From Bolinopsis microptera (taxonomy: Eukaryota > Ctenophora > Tentaculata > Lobata > Bolinopsidae), in the NCBI RefSeq assembly GCF_026151205.1, contig NC_087073.1:12369578-12433577 (forward strand): a stretch of 64,000 bases of DNA. The letters run 5' to 3'. How positions within the stretch are numbered: the stretch's first letter is position 1; every line of letters starts with the position of its first letter. The position numbers and the translations under genes were made by a program. Shown here piece by piece: positions 1 through 11,258 of the stretch. The notes beneath the pieces were generated by a model. That model was not told where the DNA came from and searched no databases. It saw only the letters and a list, made by a program, of their open reading frames with translations.

Positions 1-686
1 TTGATCGGGCATGAGACCATCACATAATGCATCGTTGCAGAACTTCAGGATGACGTCATCGATGTCCACCCTCTTCATCACCTCAGGTGAGATATCATCA
101 TCACCATAAGCTTTGCCTTCTACTATCTGCTTTTTGGCAAGACGTAGTTCCTCAATTGTGAACGGGCCATCCTCTATATTCAGTGGAGGGTGTATATTCC
201 TGATCGGAATACTATTGTGGGTGGCTGTCCAAGTAACCCAGAGAAGTGCTTCCTCCAGTTCTCAAGACGTTCTGTTGAGCTGCCCCCTTCCACGAGTCCA
301 CAGCTGGGATTTGTCCTCCCTGAAATATCGTTGACAAGCTTCCAGCTTTCCTTGTTCTTACAACGATCAGTAGTATCCTCAACTTTCCTGATCTTTCCTT
401 TCAGGATCTCCTCCTCTACCTCTTTGTAGCAGGCCTTTAACAAATCCTTTTTAGTGGCTACTTCCTCTCTCTTCTCCTCACAAGGCTCCTGATGGTATTG
501 GTCCTTGGCCAAGAACAGTCCCCTCCTTGCACTGTCCACTCTTGGGTCACTTGAGGGGTCAATCTGCTTTTGTCGAGTCTTCTTTGGCAGAAGGCTCTTG
601 TTTGCCGCCTCAATAGCAACCATAAGCTTCCCATAGCTTTCAGTGGCCCCATCATCCTCCTCTACCAGGCCAGAGAATCTATTCCG
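1..686 (-). pseudogene. LINE retrotransposon, RT N-terminal part (continues beyond left edge)
   Basis: On the minus strand, 698-180 reads as the charged linker between the endonuclease and reverse transcriptase of a LINE, and 180-1 continues into the start of the RT (FTIEELRLAKKQIVEGKAYG). The linker frame runs into a stop at about 180, and the RT frame takes over about 30 bases upstream of it. One base has therefore been gained or lost near 210. The same element continues on the other side of the LTR retrotransposon at 3886. RTE/CR1-like by appearance. The clade is uncertain because the RT core lies outside the window. Confidence 0.75.
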
Positions 687-939
687 TGTTCTAACCAATC
701 TTTCCCCTTTAGCAAGATCACCCTGAACTCTACTGTGGTGAGTAGAGTGTTACACTTTGTAACTGTGCTTAGCTTTTCCTAGTATAGTTTTCAGTTAATC
801 TTTCTAGTAAGATAGGAACTGTTATTGATATTTCTAATTGCATTTATTCTATAATGTATTGCATTACAAATTATATACGTTTTCAGATAGATTGATAACA
901 ACCATTGTGATTTCATTGCATACATCAGAGCATTAAACA
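687..939 (+). repeat. 5' LTR (253 bp)
   Basis: Direct repeat of 3633-3885 with TG...CA ends. It follows the TTCCG target duplication and precedes the tRNA-Met-type primer binding site at 941-949. Confidence 0.93.
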
Positions 940-1027
940 GTGGTAGCAGCAAGCGCAAGCTCAAACTACAACGACGTCAACTAAAACTCAAACTACATCA
1001 ACTACAACTACGTCAACTACTGTGAGG

Positions 1028-3163
1028 ATGTCAAAGGACACACCATCATTTGATGGGACTGGTTATAAACGGTACCGCCAGCTTGCTAAGATATGGGCAA
1101 CTGTATCAACGGTGTCAGAGGAACACAAAGCAATGATACTGATCATGTTTCTCAAAGACAAAGCATTAGACATCGCTCTAACCATAGATGAAGAACTTCT
1201 TAAGACCAAGAAGGCTGATGCTGAGCCACCTGAGACTAAAGTCGGTGTTGAGCTACTTATAGCCCAGTTAGATGAGATTTACCTAGAGAGTGATGATACT
1301 CTTGGAAAATATGAAAGATTTGAAAATTTAAAAAGAAACTCAGAACAGAGAATGACTGAGTTTATCCTGATTTTCGAGAGTCTAGAACGAGAACTGAAGA
1401 CAGAAGGAGTGACACTTCCTGAACTAGTGCTGGCCTATAAATTACTAAAAGCTGCCAATCTGTCCAATGCAGATGAGAAGTTAGCTAGAGCCACCTGCAC
1501 AGCTATGACAATGGAAGATATGAAGAAATCACTCATGAGATTGGCTGATTCCCAACTCAATAAATCCAAAGTAGAAGAATCTGACAGTCTTCCTATTAAA
1601 GTGAAAGCAGAGCCATGCTATCTAGCTTTAGACAATAGAAAACTTCCAACAGAAGCTGGTAAAAAAGAGACAACAGACTCAAATACTCTCCCAGAAGAGC
1701 AAATAATGTTCAATAGGAACAGAACTGGAAACAATGCTAGAGGAAAACAGAGACCTTTTGGTCAGAGGAATGACAACAGACAGGTTTGCTACGGGTGCTA
1801 CTCTCCAGGACACTGGATCAGAGACTGCCCTCTTAGAGCTCCTTTCAGACAGCCGATGAACTTCCAAAGGCCGCCTTACCAACAACACACCATGCCTAAT
1901 AACCAACACTCAGGCTACAGACAAGGACCGCCCAACCCAGCCTATTACAACCAGCAGATTCCTTATTATCTGTCAGACATGATTCCCAACAATGAAGAGT
2001 TTTACGGATACAACCAAGAATACTATGAAGAACCTATGCCTACAGTGAAACCCATATTCTTCCAATGGAACGTCCGTCAAGAAGAAAAAGCTGCTTTTCT
2101 AGCCGGAGAAACTGTCAATAAAGCATTGTTAGACTCAGGAGCAAGTAGAACAGTAGCCGGGGAAAACTGGTATTCATGCTTTCTAGATTCTCTAGATGAC
2201 GAGACAAGAAGCACTGTTAAAGAATTCCCAGCAGAAATCATCTTTAGATTTGGAGTAGGAACCCTAGAATCTTCTAAGAAAGTGATCATCCCAGTCACAA
2301 TTTGTACCCACAAAATTCGGCTTGAAGTACACATCGTTAACAGTGACATACCTCTTCTATTATCTTTGAAGTCAATGAAGTGCATGGGAGTACAACTTAA
2401 TTTCGAGACAGACACCATTACCATCCGTGGAGAAGATTACAAGCTAGAGTTGACTAAATCAGGTCACTATGCGATCCCAATCCAGGAAGAAAACGTGATG
2501 GTTCCAAAACAAGAAGCAGATAAGCAGATGAATAGTAAAGAGAGATCTCAAGCCAGAGCTCAAGAAACAAACTCTGATCATAATTCTACTCTAAGAGACT
2601 TCAACATTCCAAATCTTGATCCTGAAGAGATAAGTGCTCAAGTAAGACCTGAGATCCAAACCATTACTAGAACGACAGATCAAGAAGAACCACAGGAAAC
2701 AACAAACAACCTACCTGGTGGAACTGCAGAGCCTACAATAGTTGAAGTTAAAGACACTCCAGAAACAACTATTGAGAGAACTACTGAAGAAGTGGAACAA
2801 ACAAAGAAACCTCCAAAGGCAAGGAAACCTATGAAGAAAAATGAAGGCTTGATAACTGCAGTAATTGAAGGAGACACAGTGGTATTCCAAGAACCTGATT
2901 CGGATACATGGCACAAAGTTCAGCTTAAGTCTAGAGGATACACTGTCAACAGCATGAACAAGAACTACTGGAATGTCATTTCAGAAGACGGAAGTTTTTC
3001 CGGGGTCAATTTAGACAAAGTAGACTGGCTACTTGAGAAAGACCCTCCTGAACCTCCTCCCATAGCTGAACCCAATGGAAATGAAGAGAGTATCAAGTTT
3101 GCCGAGATGATGTCTGAAGAATTTTTTGTCCTGAGAACAGTGCCAAGCACATACTACAACTAG
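1028..3163 (+). CDS. Gag-protease polyprotein of the LTR retrotransposon (711 aa)
   Basis: Residues 1-200 are a helical, charged gag-like region. A CCHC zinc knuckle (CYGCYSPGHWIRDC, spacing CX2CX4HX4C) lies near residue 254. An aspartic protease active site (LLDSGAS) lies near residue 367, followed by a low-complexity Thr/Glu-rich stretch. The last ~90 residues (around 2868-3040 nt) resemble the small beta-rich segment that lies downstream of integrase in some animal Copia-like polyproteins, with a conserved W and a closing VDW. The coding frame is intact. I place the start at ATG 1028 because the frame opens with GTG two codons earlier. Everything between protease and this tail, where integrase should be, is absent, and so are RT and RNase H. 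Confidence 0.88.
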   Translation: MSKDTPSFDGTGYKRYRQLAKIWATVSTVSEEHKAMILIMFLKDKALDIALTIDEELLKTKKADAEPPETKVGVELLIAQLDEIYLESDDTLGKYERFENLKRNSEQRMTEFILIFESLERELKTEGVTLPELVLAYKLLKAANLSNADEKLARATCTAMTMEDMKKSLMRLADSQLNKSKVEESDSLPIKVKAEPCYLALDNRKLPTEAGKKETTDSNTLPEEQIMFNRNRTGNNARGKQRPFGQRNDNRQVCYGCYSPGHWIRDCPLRAPFRQPMNFQRPPYQQHTMPNNQHSGYRQGPPNPAYYNQQIPYYLSDMIPNNEEFYGYNQEYYEEPMPTVKPIFFQWNVRQEEKAAFLAGETVNKALLDSGASRTVAGENWYSCFLDSLDDETRSTVKEFPAEIIFRFGVGTLESSKKVIIPVTICTHKIRLEVHIVNSDIPLLLSLKSMKCMGVQLNFETDTITIRGEDYKLELTKSGHYAIPIQEENVMVPKQEADKQMNSKERSQARAQETNSDHNSTLRDFNIPNLDPEEISAQVRPEIQTITRTTDQEEPQETTNNLPGGTAEPTIVEVKDTPETTIERTTEEVEQTKKPPKARKPMKKNEGLITAVIEGDTVVFQEPDSDTWHKVQLKSRGYTVNSMNKNYWNVISEDGSFSGVNLDKVDWLLEKDPPEPPPIAEPNGNEESIKFAEMMSEEFFVLRTVPSTYYN

Positions 3164-3632
3164 ACTGGTATTTCTGAATGTGTTAAGTTCTACCTATCTT
3201 GAGTGTTTCTCTATATTTTTGTCTGGGCAGTCTGTTTAGAGAGAAGTATAGGATTAAGGATGAAAGCATCCTTTGTAAGGACTGAGGATTGAGAAATTAG
3301 GCTACAGATATTAAAGGTTTGCAGTTTACTACAAACTGACCTGGACCCAACGGAGTAGGCTCTTGAGACTTGAGAACTCACCATACTTCAGAATGCCTTT
3401 TAACATTGTAATGAACAAAATTTTATAACATTTTAATGGACATTGTTAAATTATTAATTTATTCAATATTTAGCTTATTCTTCTAAGTTGTTTTTTTTTA
3501 ACAAGCCTTTTATACTTTTGAATCGATGTTGTTGTTGTTTTAGACTTTTGAATTGATTTATCTATCACAGTTAGTAGTTCCATACCTCTGGGGTTTTAAC
3601 TTTTATATTTTAGACTTAGATAGGGTGGAGAT

Positions 3633-3885
3633 TGTTCTAACCAATCTTTCCCCTTTAGCAAGATCACCCTGAACTCTACTGTGGTGAGTAGAGTGTTACA
3701 CTTTGTAACTGTGCTTAGCTTTTCCTAGTATAGTTTTCAGTTAATCTTTCTAGTAAGATAGGAACTGTTATTGATATTTCTAATTGCATTTATTCTATAA
3801 TGTATTGCATTACAAATTATATACGTTTTCAGATAGATTGATAACAACCATTGTGATTTCATTGCATACATCAGAGCATTAAACA
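3633..3885 (+). repeat. 3' LTR (253 bp)
   Basis: Second copy of the LTR, flanked by TTCCG at 3886-3890 and preceded by a polypurine tract. No difference from the left LTR was seen by eye. Confidence 0.93.
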
Positions 3886-5038
3886 TTCCGAACTTCAATT
3901 GCATACTTTTTTTGAAGCTCACCATCCGACTTCAGGGCACTATAATCATAGTTAACTTTTTTCGGAGGCCTGTGTCCTTTCCTAAAGCTAACTTTGATCT
4001 TACACACTACAACTCTGTGATCAGATCCCAACGACTGAAAAGTGTTGTAAACTTCAGTGTTCTTTAATGAGTTTTTCCACTTCCGCCGTATGAGGATATA
4101 GTCAATCTGACCTTTGTTAAGTGTCCCATCGGATAAGAAGGTCCACCTCTTGTTGACCTTCTTTCTGAAGCGGATATTGGTAATTTCCATATCGCACTCC
4201 AGGGCAGTGTCTCTCAGTAGCTCTCCATTCCGATTGGTACGAGTAAGAAAGTACCAACGGGAATCTTCTTCACTCTCCTTTCCAAGCCGGGCGTTCATAT
4301 CTCCCTCTGTGATCAGCAGGTGGTGCGCTGGCACATCATTCATAGCCTGTCTAAGGGTGTTATGGAAATCCTCCGCTTCTTCAACTAGTGCTGCCTTGGT
4401 AGGACTATAGGCAGTTATAGTTGTGAGTCTGGGATTTCCGTTGAAAGAGATAGTCAGCACCCTTGAGCCATAGGGTTTAATGAGGCTGATTGCGCTGTAT
4501 GCTCTTCTAGTTAGCAGAAAGCCCACTCCACCAGTGGCTGCTCCTGCTCCATTCCTCCGTGCTGATACAGTTACGAAGCTAACCCCCTCCTTGAACTTTT
4601 CGATCTTGATCGGCTCCTGGTGGACAATCCTATGTTCTTGGATCCCAAGGATCTCCATGCCACTCTCCAGAAACTTAGTCACGAGTTCAAGGCGCTTGTA
4701 ACCTTCTCTAGCAGTTCGGACATTAAATGTCCCTACTAGAGCTACCTCACTACAAGAAACCAATGCATCCCCATCCTTTTTTGTTGTTTTATGTTATTTT
4801 TTGTGCCGGGTGAAGGAGCCGGCATATCATCTGTCACCCCTCTCCTAGGGAGTTTTAGGGTGAGAGAGTCATCAATCCGGTCCCCTCCGACATTTGAATC
4901 AGTGGTAGGGACTTTAACCCTAGTGTTATTATAAGACATCATCAAACTTTTCAATGGCTGGTGTCTCATGCGCAGTCCCCTGCACATCAAGTGGCCGGAC
5001 GCCACTTGAGCGTTAAATGACTTATCCATCTTGGCCAC
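3886..5038 (-). pseudogene. LINE endonuclease region (5' half of the LINE at 1-686)
   Basis: The minus-strand frame beginning just upstream of 4763 encodes an apurinic-type endonuclease (EEP): GTFNVRTA start motif, GIQEHR, EGDMNARLG and the terminal GSDHRVV. It runs directly into the LTR insertion, and the reading continues on the far side at 686. An upstream ORF from ATG 5038 (MAKMDKSFNAQ...) ends in an A run around 4775-4781 where one base would join it to the endonuclease frame, so the element is frameshifted there as well. With the second shift near 210 and the LTR insertion, the LINE is dead. Sequence upstream to about 5400 is probably its 5' UTR. Confidence 0.8.
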
Positions 5039-5427
5039 GTGAGTAACAACTTCCGCTAGAACACTTGTTGCTACTAATTTGTGATGATGTCCTGTCGTTG
5101 TATTATTTCTTCTTTCTTCACCAATTCCAATAAATGACTATACGCTTTTGTCCCAAAGCTTAGGGAGATTAGAGTGTGAGCCAAGGCTCCACTTTTACGG
5201 GAGCTAACCTTCCCCCTGACTACCTCTTTACCCCAGGCATGGGGGGCCGATCTTGTTACCAGAGCGTGGTCCAGTTTACCTGGGTCATAGAAACAAGGTC
5301 AGAGGCAAACGGTCAATACCTCTTTATATTAGCTACTGTTCACTCCACAGCCGGGGGAGTCACTGATTCTCTGCACCTCTCTTCTCTTGAGGTTTAGAGT
5401 AACAAAATGCAGCCACCTTATTTGCAC

Positions 5428-5505
5428 TTGTATCACGTGGTGACCCCCACTGTCGCTTCACTATAGAGTTTCTACGATACAGGGGGAGCCGCGCACGTGT
5501 GACAA
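5428..5505 (+). mobile_element. 78-bp mini-transposon, copy 1 (hAT-like target duplication)
   Basis: Starts TTGTATCACGTGG and ends GTGTGACAA, giving an imperfect terminal inverted repeat. It is flanked by a perfect 8-bp duplication ATTTGCAC at 5420-5427 and 5506-5513. It shares its core (GTGACCCCCAC, GTCGCTTCACTATAG, CGATACAGG) with the copy at 36453-36529, which has a different 8-bp duplication. An 8-bp duplication is the hAT/P-type signature. It is too short to code for anything. Confidence 0.85.
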
Positions 5506-5578
5506 ATTTGCACCTTGCTCTAACCAAAGCCCTTTCGCTTGCAATATAGTATATATATATAATATTATATTACTTGTG

Positions 5579-5620
5579 AAACTTACCTGGGGACCTCAGG
5601 CTATCATGTTCATGAACTGG
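5579..5620 (+). repeat. U1 snRNA-like 5'-end fragment, dispersed
   Basis: Reads ACTTACCTGG, the 5'-splice-site-pairing start of U1, followed by a stretch resembling the U1 stem-loop 1 loop (ATCATGTTCATGAA). The rest of U1, including the Sm site, is not recognisable downstream. A related copy begins near 63967 at the right edge. More likely a dispersed repeat or U1 pseudogene than a functional snRNA. Confidence 0.35.
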
Positions 5621-7070
5621 TGAAGAAAAGAGAAATGGAACCGGATAAACTGCATTTCATACGATCGGGTACAATTCACTCAATAGACAAGCCAATCGAG
5701 TGATGATGTGTGTTGTGGCTGTGGTGCGGTTTTTAAAGATGGTAAATGTTTATGCATACCACCTTGCACTAGCTTTTCTTGTTTTCGCTCCATATGAGCA
5801 CACGAAACTTCATAGTTTTCGCAATATTTTGGTTTGATTTCATTTTAGGCTATTTAATTGAAGTGTTGGGGTGATTTCATACTAAACATGAACCATTTAG
5901 TGTGCAGTGCCCTGAATAGAGGGATTATTATTCACTATTATTTTATATGTTTTAATTGGTCATTAGAACCGCCTGGCACCATCCAGCTTTCAAGCACATG
6001 TTTACGTCAATTATTACTAAAATTAATATACATTTTGCTTTAATACAATTACATGTCACATTATAATTGAGTAGTTGAATGAAACCTGTGCTACAAATGT
6101 CTACGCATGACGCAGAACTGCGTACTGCCTGAGCGGTACTGCTGTTCACAAATAAAGAGCTCGCGGTTTTTGGAATCTGCTCTCCTTTATTATATTAATT
6201 ATATTAATTAGATCGCAGTGCTCACGCGCGACAAAATTAATATCTTTTGAATTATTTTGCTTCTGAAATTTTGGCTCTAGTAATTAATAAATGTGACATG
6301 TAACTGTAAAATAACAATTAAATAGATCCTGTGCGCGGCGCTTACGGCTGCACCTAAGAATTGCTCAACAATTGTGGCTGTGTGCGCTGCGTACTGAATA
6401 TGTGGTTGAAATTGAAATTTGAATTTATTTGTGAATATAACATTAAATGTATTGATTGTTAATTGTTATGTGGTAAATAAAATTTTTTTCTTTCTTAAAA
6501 ATTTTTTTCTTTCTTAATCAATCGTATTACCTTTTTTGTTTCAATGACTTATTGACCAGTACATATGCAGATCTACCAACAGCTTGTGGTCAGTGGCGTA
6601 ACGTAGGACCACGTTAGCCGGACTGCAGTTAATAGCATGGCCAAAGATGGTTCCTCTACTCAATTGTAGAAGAGAACTCCCTTAAATTATTTGAATGCAA
6701 GGCATCTAAATGCAACGTCATGCCACTGCTTGTGGCCTATAGGTATCTTTGCCCGAAAGCCCATGTTAATGCTTTCCTAATTAATTCCAGTCAACATTTT
6801 AAAATTTGTTCCCTCTTTTCTGCAGTCAGATATTTGTCGCCCACAAAAAGAAACTACTGCACGTGTTACTTGCCTGCACAGCAGATGTTTTCTGGGACAT
6901 GGTTGAAGTTACTATTTTTAGGGCTGGTACGACAGCAAGAGGTTTAATTGATAATTTTCCAAATGTTGCATGTTTTATTCTTGTATTTATTAATAATTTA
7001 AAATGCTACTGTATAAAACAATTTGGATAACATTTTACTATTGATTTCTATTTTTTTCATAGGTCAGAAA

Positions 7071-8773
7071 ATGTTTGACTTCATCGACAATTTATTGTCT
7101 GGCAATGAAGACACTATGGCCTACATCTGCAATGCTGTACTCCTTACTATTTTATTCATCACTTTTGTCTTCATCTTCGTCCTGTTCCAACAGAAGAGCC
7201 TGAACAGATTGGGTTATAAACGAGAATACATAAACAAGAATTATGTTAATGTTCTGTACAGTAGTAACTGGAGGGATGATGAACTAGCTGTGCTGTTGAT
7301 AATACCTGGTAATCCTGGACAAGCCGGGTATTATCAGGAGTATATGGATTTAGTAATTCTACATAGTGATGAACAGTTTAGGGCATGTGTAGTGTCTCAT
7401 GTTGGACACAGTCCTGCCTCGGATAACATATTTAATGTCAGGGATCAGGTGGGTTCTTTGTAATATTAACCTGATTATTCAATTTGTTTACAACAGATGA
7501 ATCATAATAATGGCGAAAAATAAATGAATTGAACTGAACAAGTTCTTTCCTCACCTTGTTGAGTATATCATTTGTATTTGTTTACCTTTACATTTTCAGA
7601 TAGAGAGTAAATTACAATTTATCACCGCAAAACTGGAGCCGGGCACAAAGATCCATCTGATTGGTCACTCTTTTGGTGCTTACATAGCTCTTAAACTCTT
7701 TGAAAAAGGTATGATTTTCATTTTTCAGAATATTGCCTATTTTATTATATTGATAAAACGTGTTCTTTTTTCTTAGTACAGAAAATACTAATGTTGACAT
7801 ATCATAGCTTTTCTAGAATTTTCCCTAGAATGTCTAGGGAAAAATAAAGACTCGATGTAAACTGGAATCTTGTAATGTTACTTCAGGTATTAAATTGGAA
7901 AAATCGATACTTTTGTTTCCAACGTTTGATAATATGGGTCAGATGCCCAAAGCAGCAAATCTACGAATGTTGCTGAGATGGCAATCTCAAATCACCGCTG
8001 TTGCTTGGCTTACTGAGCTTCTGCCGGGCCAACTGAAAAACAAAATGATCCAGTTTTATTCAGCAAAGTTTTCTAAGAACATCCAGGTGAAATTTTGACA
8101 TAAGTACAAAATTTTCCAGATTCATAGGGTGACATAATTTCATTGGTCGAAGAACAACAAATCAAACAAATTAAAAACGTTGCTAAAATATTTCTTTCAG
8201 GACCACATGTCTGCGACTATTGCTGAACTAATAACTCCTAAGTCTTTGAACAATGTATTTGGACTAGCTACAAACGAAATGGCAGTGATAAAGGATCCTG
8301 ATTTTAAACTGATAAAGAAATTCAAAGATAAGCTTGTGTTTTATTATGGTATGCACGATTTGTGGGCTCCTTTGGATTGTCTCAGAAAGCTTAGAAAGGC
8401 TGTGCCTGCTGTAAGTACATCATACTTTGTAGTTTTTTCGGTTTCGGTTTTGACATGTAGTTGGGTTTAATGTTTTAAGCAATCTACGATTATTTGGTAT
8501 TCTTATAATAAAATGTTTAGATATTATGAACATGTTTTCAAATACAGTTCATCAAATTATGAAAAGATATTTCAGGTCAACTTTCACATCGCTGATGAGG
8601 AAGTCTTGCATGCTTTCATGTTCAGCTCATGTAAGAAAGTTGCTCTAAAAACTGTTGAGTTTCTTACTGGTAACACTAGGTATGATATTAACAATTTGAT
8701 CCCAAACTTTGAAGAGGTTGCTGCAGCTGCTCGTGCTGATGGCGATTTGGAATATGATTTTTGCGATGATTAG
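7071..8773 (+). CDS. LDAH: Lipid droplet-associated hydrolase (LDAH), 5 exons, 364 aa
   Basis: Serine alpha/beta hydrolase of the LDAH family, which acts at the lipid-droplet and ER surface; its physiological substrate is debated. Exons: 7071-7448, 7600-7708, 7887-8086, 8201-8410, 8576-8773, all with GT-AG borders and consistent phases. Residues 19-40 form an N-terminal hydrophobic segment. The oxyanion region IPGNPGQAGYY is characteristic. The nucleophile elbow GHSFG puts Ser at 150. Asp282 (GMHDLWAP) and His311 (VLHAF) complete the triad. Vertebrate LDAH is about 325 aa. The extra length here is the N-terminal membrane segment. An acceptor 8 bases before the ATG indicates a spliced 5' UTR. 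Confidence 0.92.
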
Positions 8774-9236
8774 GAGAAAAAATGATCAAATATGATTTGA
8801 TAGTTTATCGGTATCAATACTTGACAGCAGTCGTTATAATATTTATGTACAAATCTTGCTATAGTTTTGTAATATTGTACTGATTGGAAATTTTGATAAT
8901 TTTGAACATTTGAGAAATGATTTGAAATTTTTTGAGGAGAACATTCTACCAATGATTCCTTTAATAGACATCTAATATCCGTCTTTTTATTTATCTATGA
9001 TCTACTTATTATATAATCATTCTAGTTTAGAAAGAATTGAAGTCTAGATAATATATCCTATTGGAATTTTTACCTCTATTTATTTGTTCTAATTGTAAAA
9101 CTTGGATGTCTTAATCATTGAAGTACTGTATTGTATATCTTCTGTTTACTGTATGTTTGGTTGAGTTTTGATTTAAAAGTTGTAAAAATTCTTTTTATTA
9201 TCTCAGTGAAATATTACAACTATCGTTAGGATTATA
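8774..9236. other. AT-rich 3' flank of LDAH
   Basis: No coding potential or repeat recognised. Presumably the LDAH 3' UTR plus spacer up to the MITE at 9237. Confidence 0.5.
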
Positions 9237-10012
9237 CCTTAGTTCCCAAAAATTTGTGTGCCATTATATTGAGCACAATTTATTTGAGCCCGAAAAATTT
9301 GGGCAGAAAATTTGAACTCATTTGGGCGACCGAAAATTTGGGCACAAATTCTTCGAAAAATGAACGATTTTCCACTAAAATTTCAGTTAGATATTTGCCT
9401 CAGTTCATTATTATTCCTTATGTTATTATTCCTGTCATTTTGCTTTCAATTTTAAACATGTAGGTGTGTCAGCTCAATGGAGGAGTTTCATCAGACAATG
9501 TGAAAATTGATACCCGCTTGACAGTGATCCGTGAAGTACACTCTCGTTGGATCAACGAACTTTTTTGTATATTTAAAAGGGAGGCCAGATGACATAAGGA
9601 AAGGCTTTGAGAAGTCGAGTATAACTGATGCTTGTAGATCAGACTTTACGGTGGATGATAATCCATTTGCAGATCTTGTTTAAATCTCTAGCTATCCATA
9701 CCTCTAGCCATTTGTTTTATTAGTAGCTGTTAGCTATTCCAGTTATTTCTATTCATTTAAAATATAAGCCTTTTTACTTGGTCAAGCCATGAATGACAGA
9801 TTAGAAAACTAAAATTTCAAATATTATTTCACTTAGATATGAAGAAAAAGCCATCTTTCTATAGATTTCAGGGCCACAGGCCAAATGCCAAAAGTTTGGT
9901 TAGCAACAAATTTAGCAGACGGAAAAGATTTATGCAATTAATTTGGTCTGCAAAAAATTTGGGCGAGAGGCCCGCTCAAATTTTTTGTCGCCCAAATTTT
10001 TGGGAATTAAGG
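9237..10012. mobile_element. 776-bp MITE, Tc1/mariner-like
   Basis: Terminal inverted repeats CCTTAGTTCCCAAAAATTTG (left) and the complement of CCTTAATTCCCAAAAATTTG (right) are flanked by TA on both sides (9235-9236, 10013-10014). The subterminal regions repeat an AAATTTGGGC-type word on both strands. There is no transposase ORF. TA flanks plus these ends indicate a non-autonomous Tc1/mariner-type element, lying between LDAH and ALKBH6. Confidence 0.8.
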
Positions 10013-10373
10013 TAGCTGTTTTTAAGAGATAAATTTCCTTTTACAAATATGTCAAACATTGGTCAGCTTGGGACTCAAAGTCAGTACCATGAAAAACGAT
10101 AGTGTTGATTTCAAGTAAATGGATACAGTGCAAATAATAAGAAATACAAAGAAACATAAATTGCCGCTAGTTTATGTGTTAACAGTTATGTGGACTATAA
10201 TAATTGGTCTTAAAAATGACGAAAATTTGTTAATTTGATTTACTTACCCAGTTACAGTTCTGCTTTATCTAAGAATTAAAATACCTGATCAAATATTTAG
10301 GTGCAGACTGCCAGAATGATTTGAACTAAGACGAATATCTAGTGTTCCACATAACCTCTCCCAGTTCCCCGCT

Positions 10374-11258
10374 ATGCCCCTTATATCAGAGGAGTTCGCA
10401 GAGAAATACCAGGAGTATAGACTTGTGAGTGTCCCTGAAACTGTGTATTATATTCCAAACTTCTTAACAAAAGATGACGTTGTGATGCTCTTGGAAAAGG
10501 TTTATAATGTGCCAAAACCAAAATGGAAGAATCTTAATAATAGGAGATTACAGAATTGGGGCGGTCTTCCACATCCTAAAGGTACGTTGTCTATTCTGGA
10601 AAAATTTAATCTTTGGGATGGAATATTGCTGATTGTCTGGACATATCACGTCCCAAACTCCAAGATCTTTAGGACAACTATTTTTCGCCCTTCTACTAAT
10701 TGTTCATTATCCGAATTCCGAGTTATCAGTATTGGCTCCCTTTTGTTGCCCAATGAAATATAAACATAACAATATTTTCACGCAGGAATGGTGCTGGAAT
10801 CTCTCCCACCATGGCTGCAAACCCACTGTACCAAACTTGAAAAAGAAGGTCTCTTCTCTGGAACCCACATAAACCACGTACTGGTAAATGAGTACAAACC
10901 TGGACAAGGAATCATGGCTCACGTGGACGGTCCCCTCTTCACACCTCTCATCGCCACCCTCAACTTAGGGAGTAGCTGTCTCCTTAAATTCCAGACCAGA
11001 GATTCAGACACTGATCATCTTAAGGATGAGTTCTCCTTGTTCTTGGAGGAGGGCAGTGTCCTGGTACAGACAGGCGAGGTGTATGAGAGGTTTCTGCATG
11101 GAATTGAGGAAGTTGAGGAAGATTTGGTGTCGGAAGATGTAGCGAATTTGGGATTGTGCCATGGAGTTTCTGTGGGGGATGTTGTGAAAAGAGGGACGCG
11201 AGTTTCTTTGACTATCAGAAGCGTTCCAAAAGTGGTTAAATTTAAACTTAGGCTGTGA
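10374..11258 (+). CDS. ALKBH6: ALKBH6 Fe(II)/2-oxoglutarate dioxygenase, 2 exons, 226 aa
   Basis: AlkB-homologue dioxygenase. Exon 1 is 10374-10581 and exon 2 is 10786-11258, joined in phase 1. The family hallmark NWGGLPHPKG, where the metazoan ALKBH6 signature lies, spans the junction. The iron-binding HxD is His115/Asp117 (MAHVDGPL), the distal iron ligand is His174 (FLHGIEE), and the 2-oxoglutarate-binding arginines are in GTRVSLTIR (208, 214). Full length compared with human (about 238 aa). ALKBH6 binds damaged DNA in vitro and its substrate is not settled. The intron is short (204 bases). The ATG follows a pyrimidine-rich stretch and is the only plausible start. Confidence 0.95.

Larger units (their letters stand above)
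687..3885 (+). mobile_element. Non-autonomous Copia-like LTR retrotransposon (gag-protease only)
   Basis: A complete 3199-bp element. Two 253-bp LTRs (687-939 and 3633-3885) start TGTTCTAACC, end CATTAAACA and look identical throughout. The 5-bp target duplication TTCCG sits at 682-686 and 3886-3890. One base after the left LTR is TGGTAGCAG, matching the 3' end of initiator tRNA-Met and typical of Copia-type primer sites. A purine-rich tract (AGGGTGGAGAT) precedes the right LTR. The single ORF has gag and protease but no integrase, reverse transcriptase or RNase H, so mobility would depend on enzymes from another copy. Identical LTRs imply a very recent insertion. Confidence 0.93.
5039..7062. 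other. Intergenic: LINE 5' flank, short insertions, AT-rich spacer
   Basis: No gene recognised. 5039-5415 probably holds the LINE 5' UTR. A mini-transposon is at 5428-5505, a (TA)n run near 5549, and a U1-like fragment at 5579-5620. A 13-bp inverted pair (TACATGTCACATT) lies at about 6050 and 6290. At 6480-6515 a T-rich block is duplicated. The acceptor at 7061-7062 implies that a non-coding 5' exon of the next gene lies somewhere here. Confidence 0.5.

Noticed and set aside
5176-5397. 73-aa open frame
   Set aside because: No family resemblance and no splice context; probably LINE 5' UTR sequence read on the other strand.
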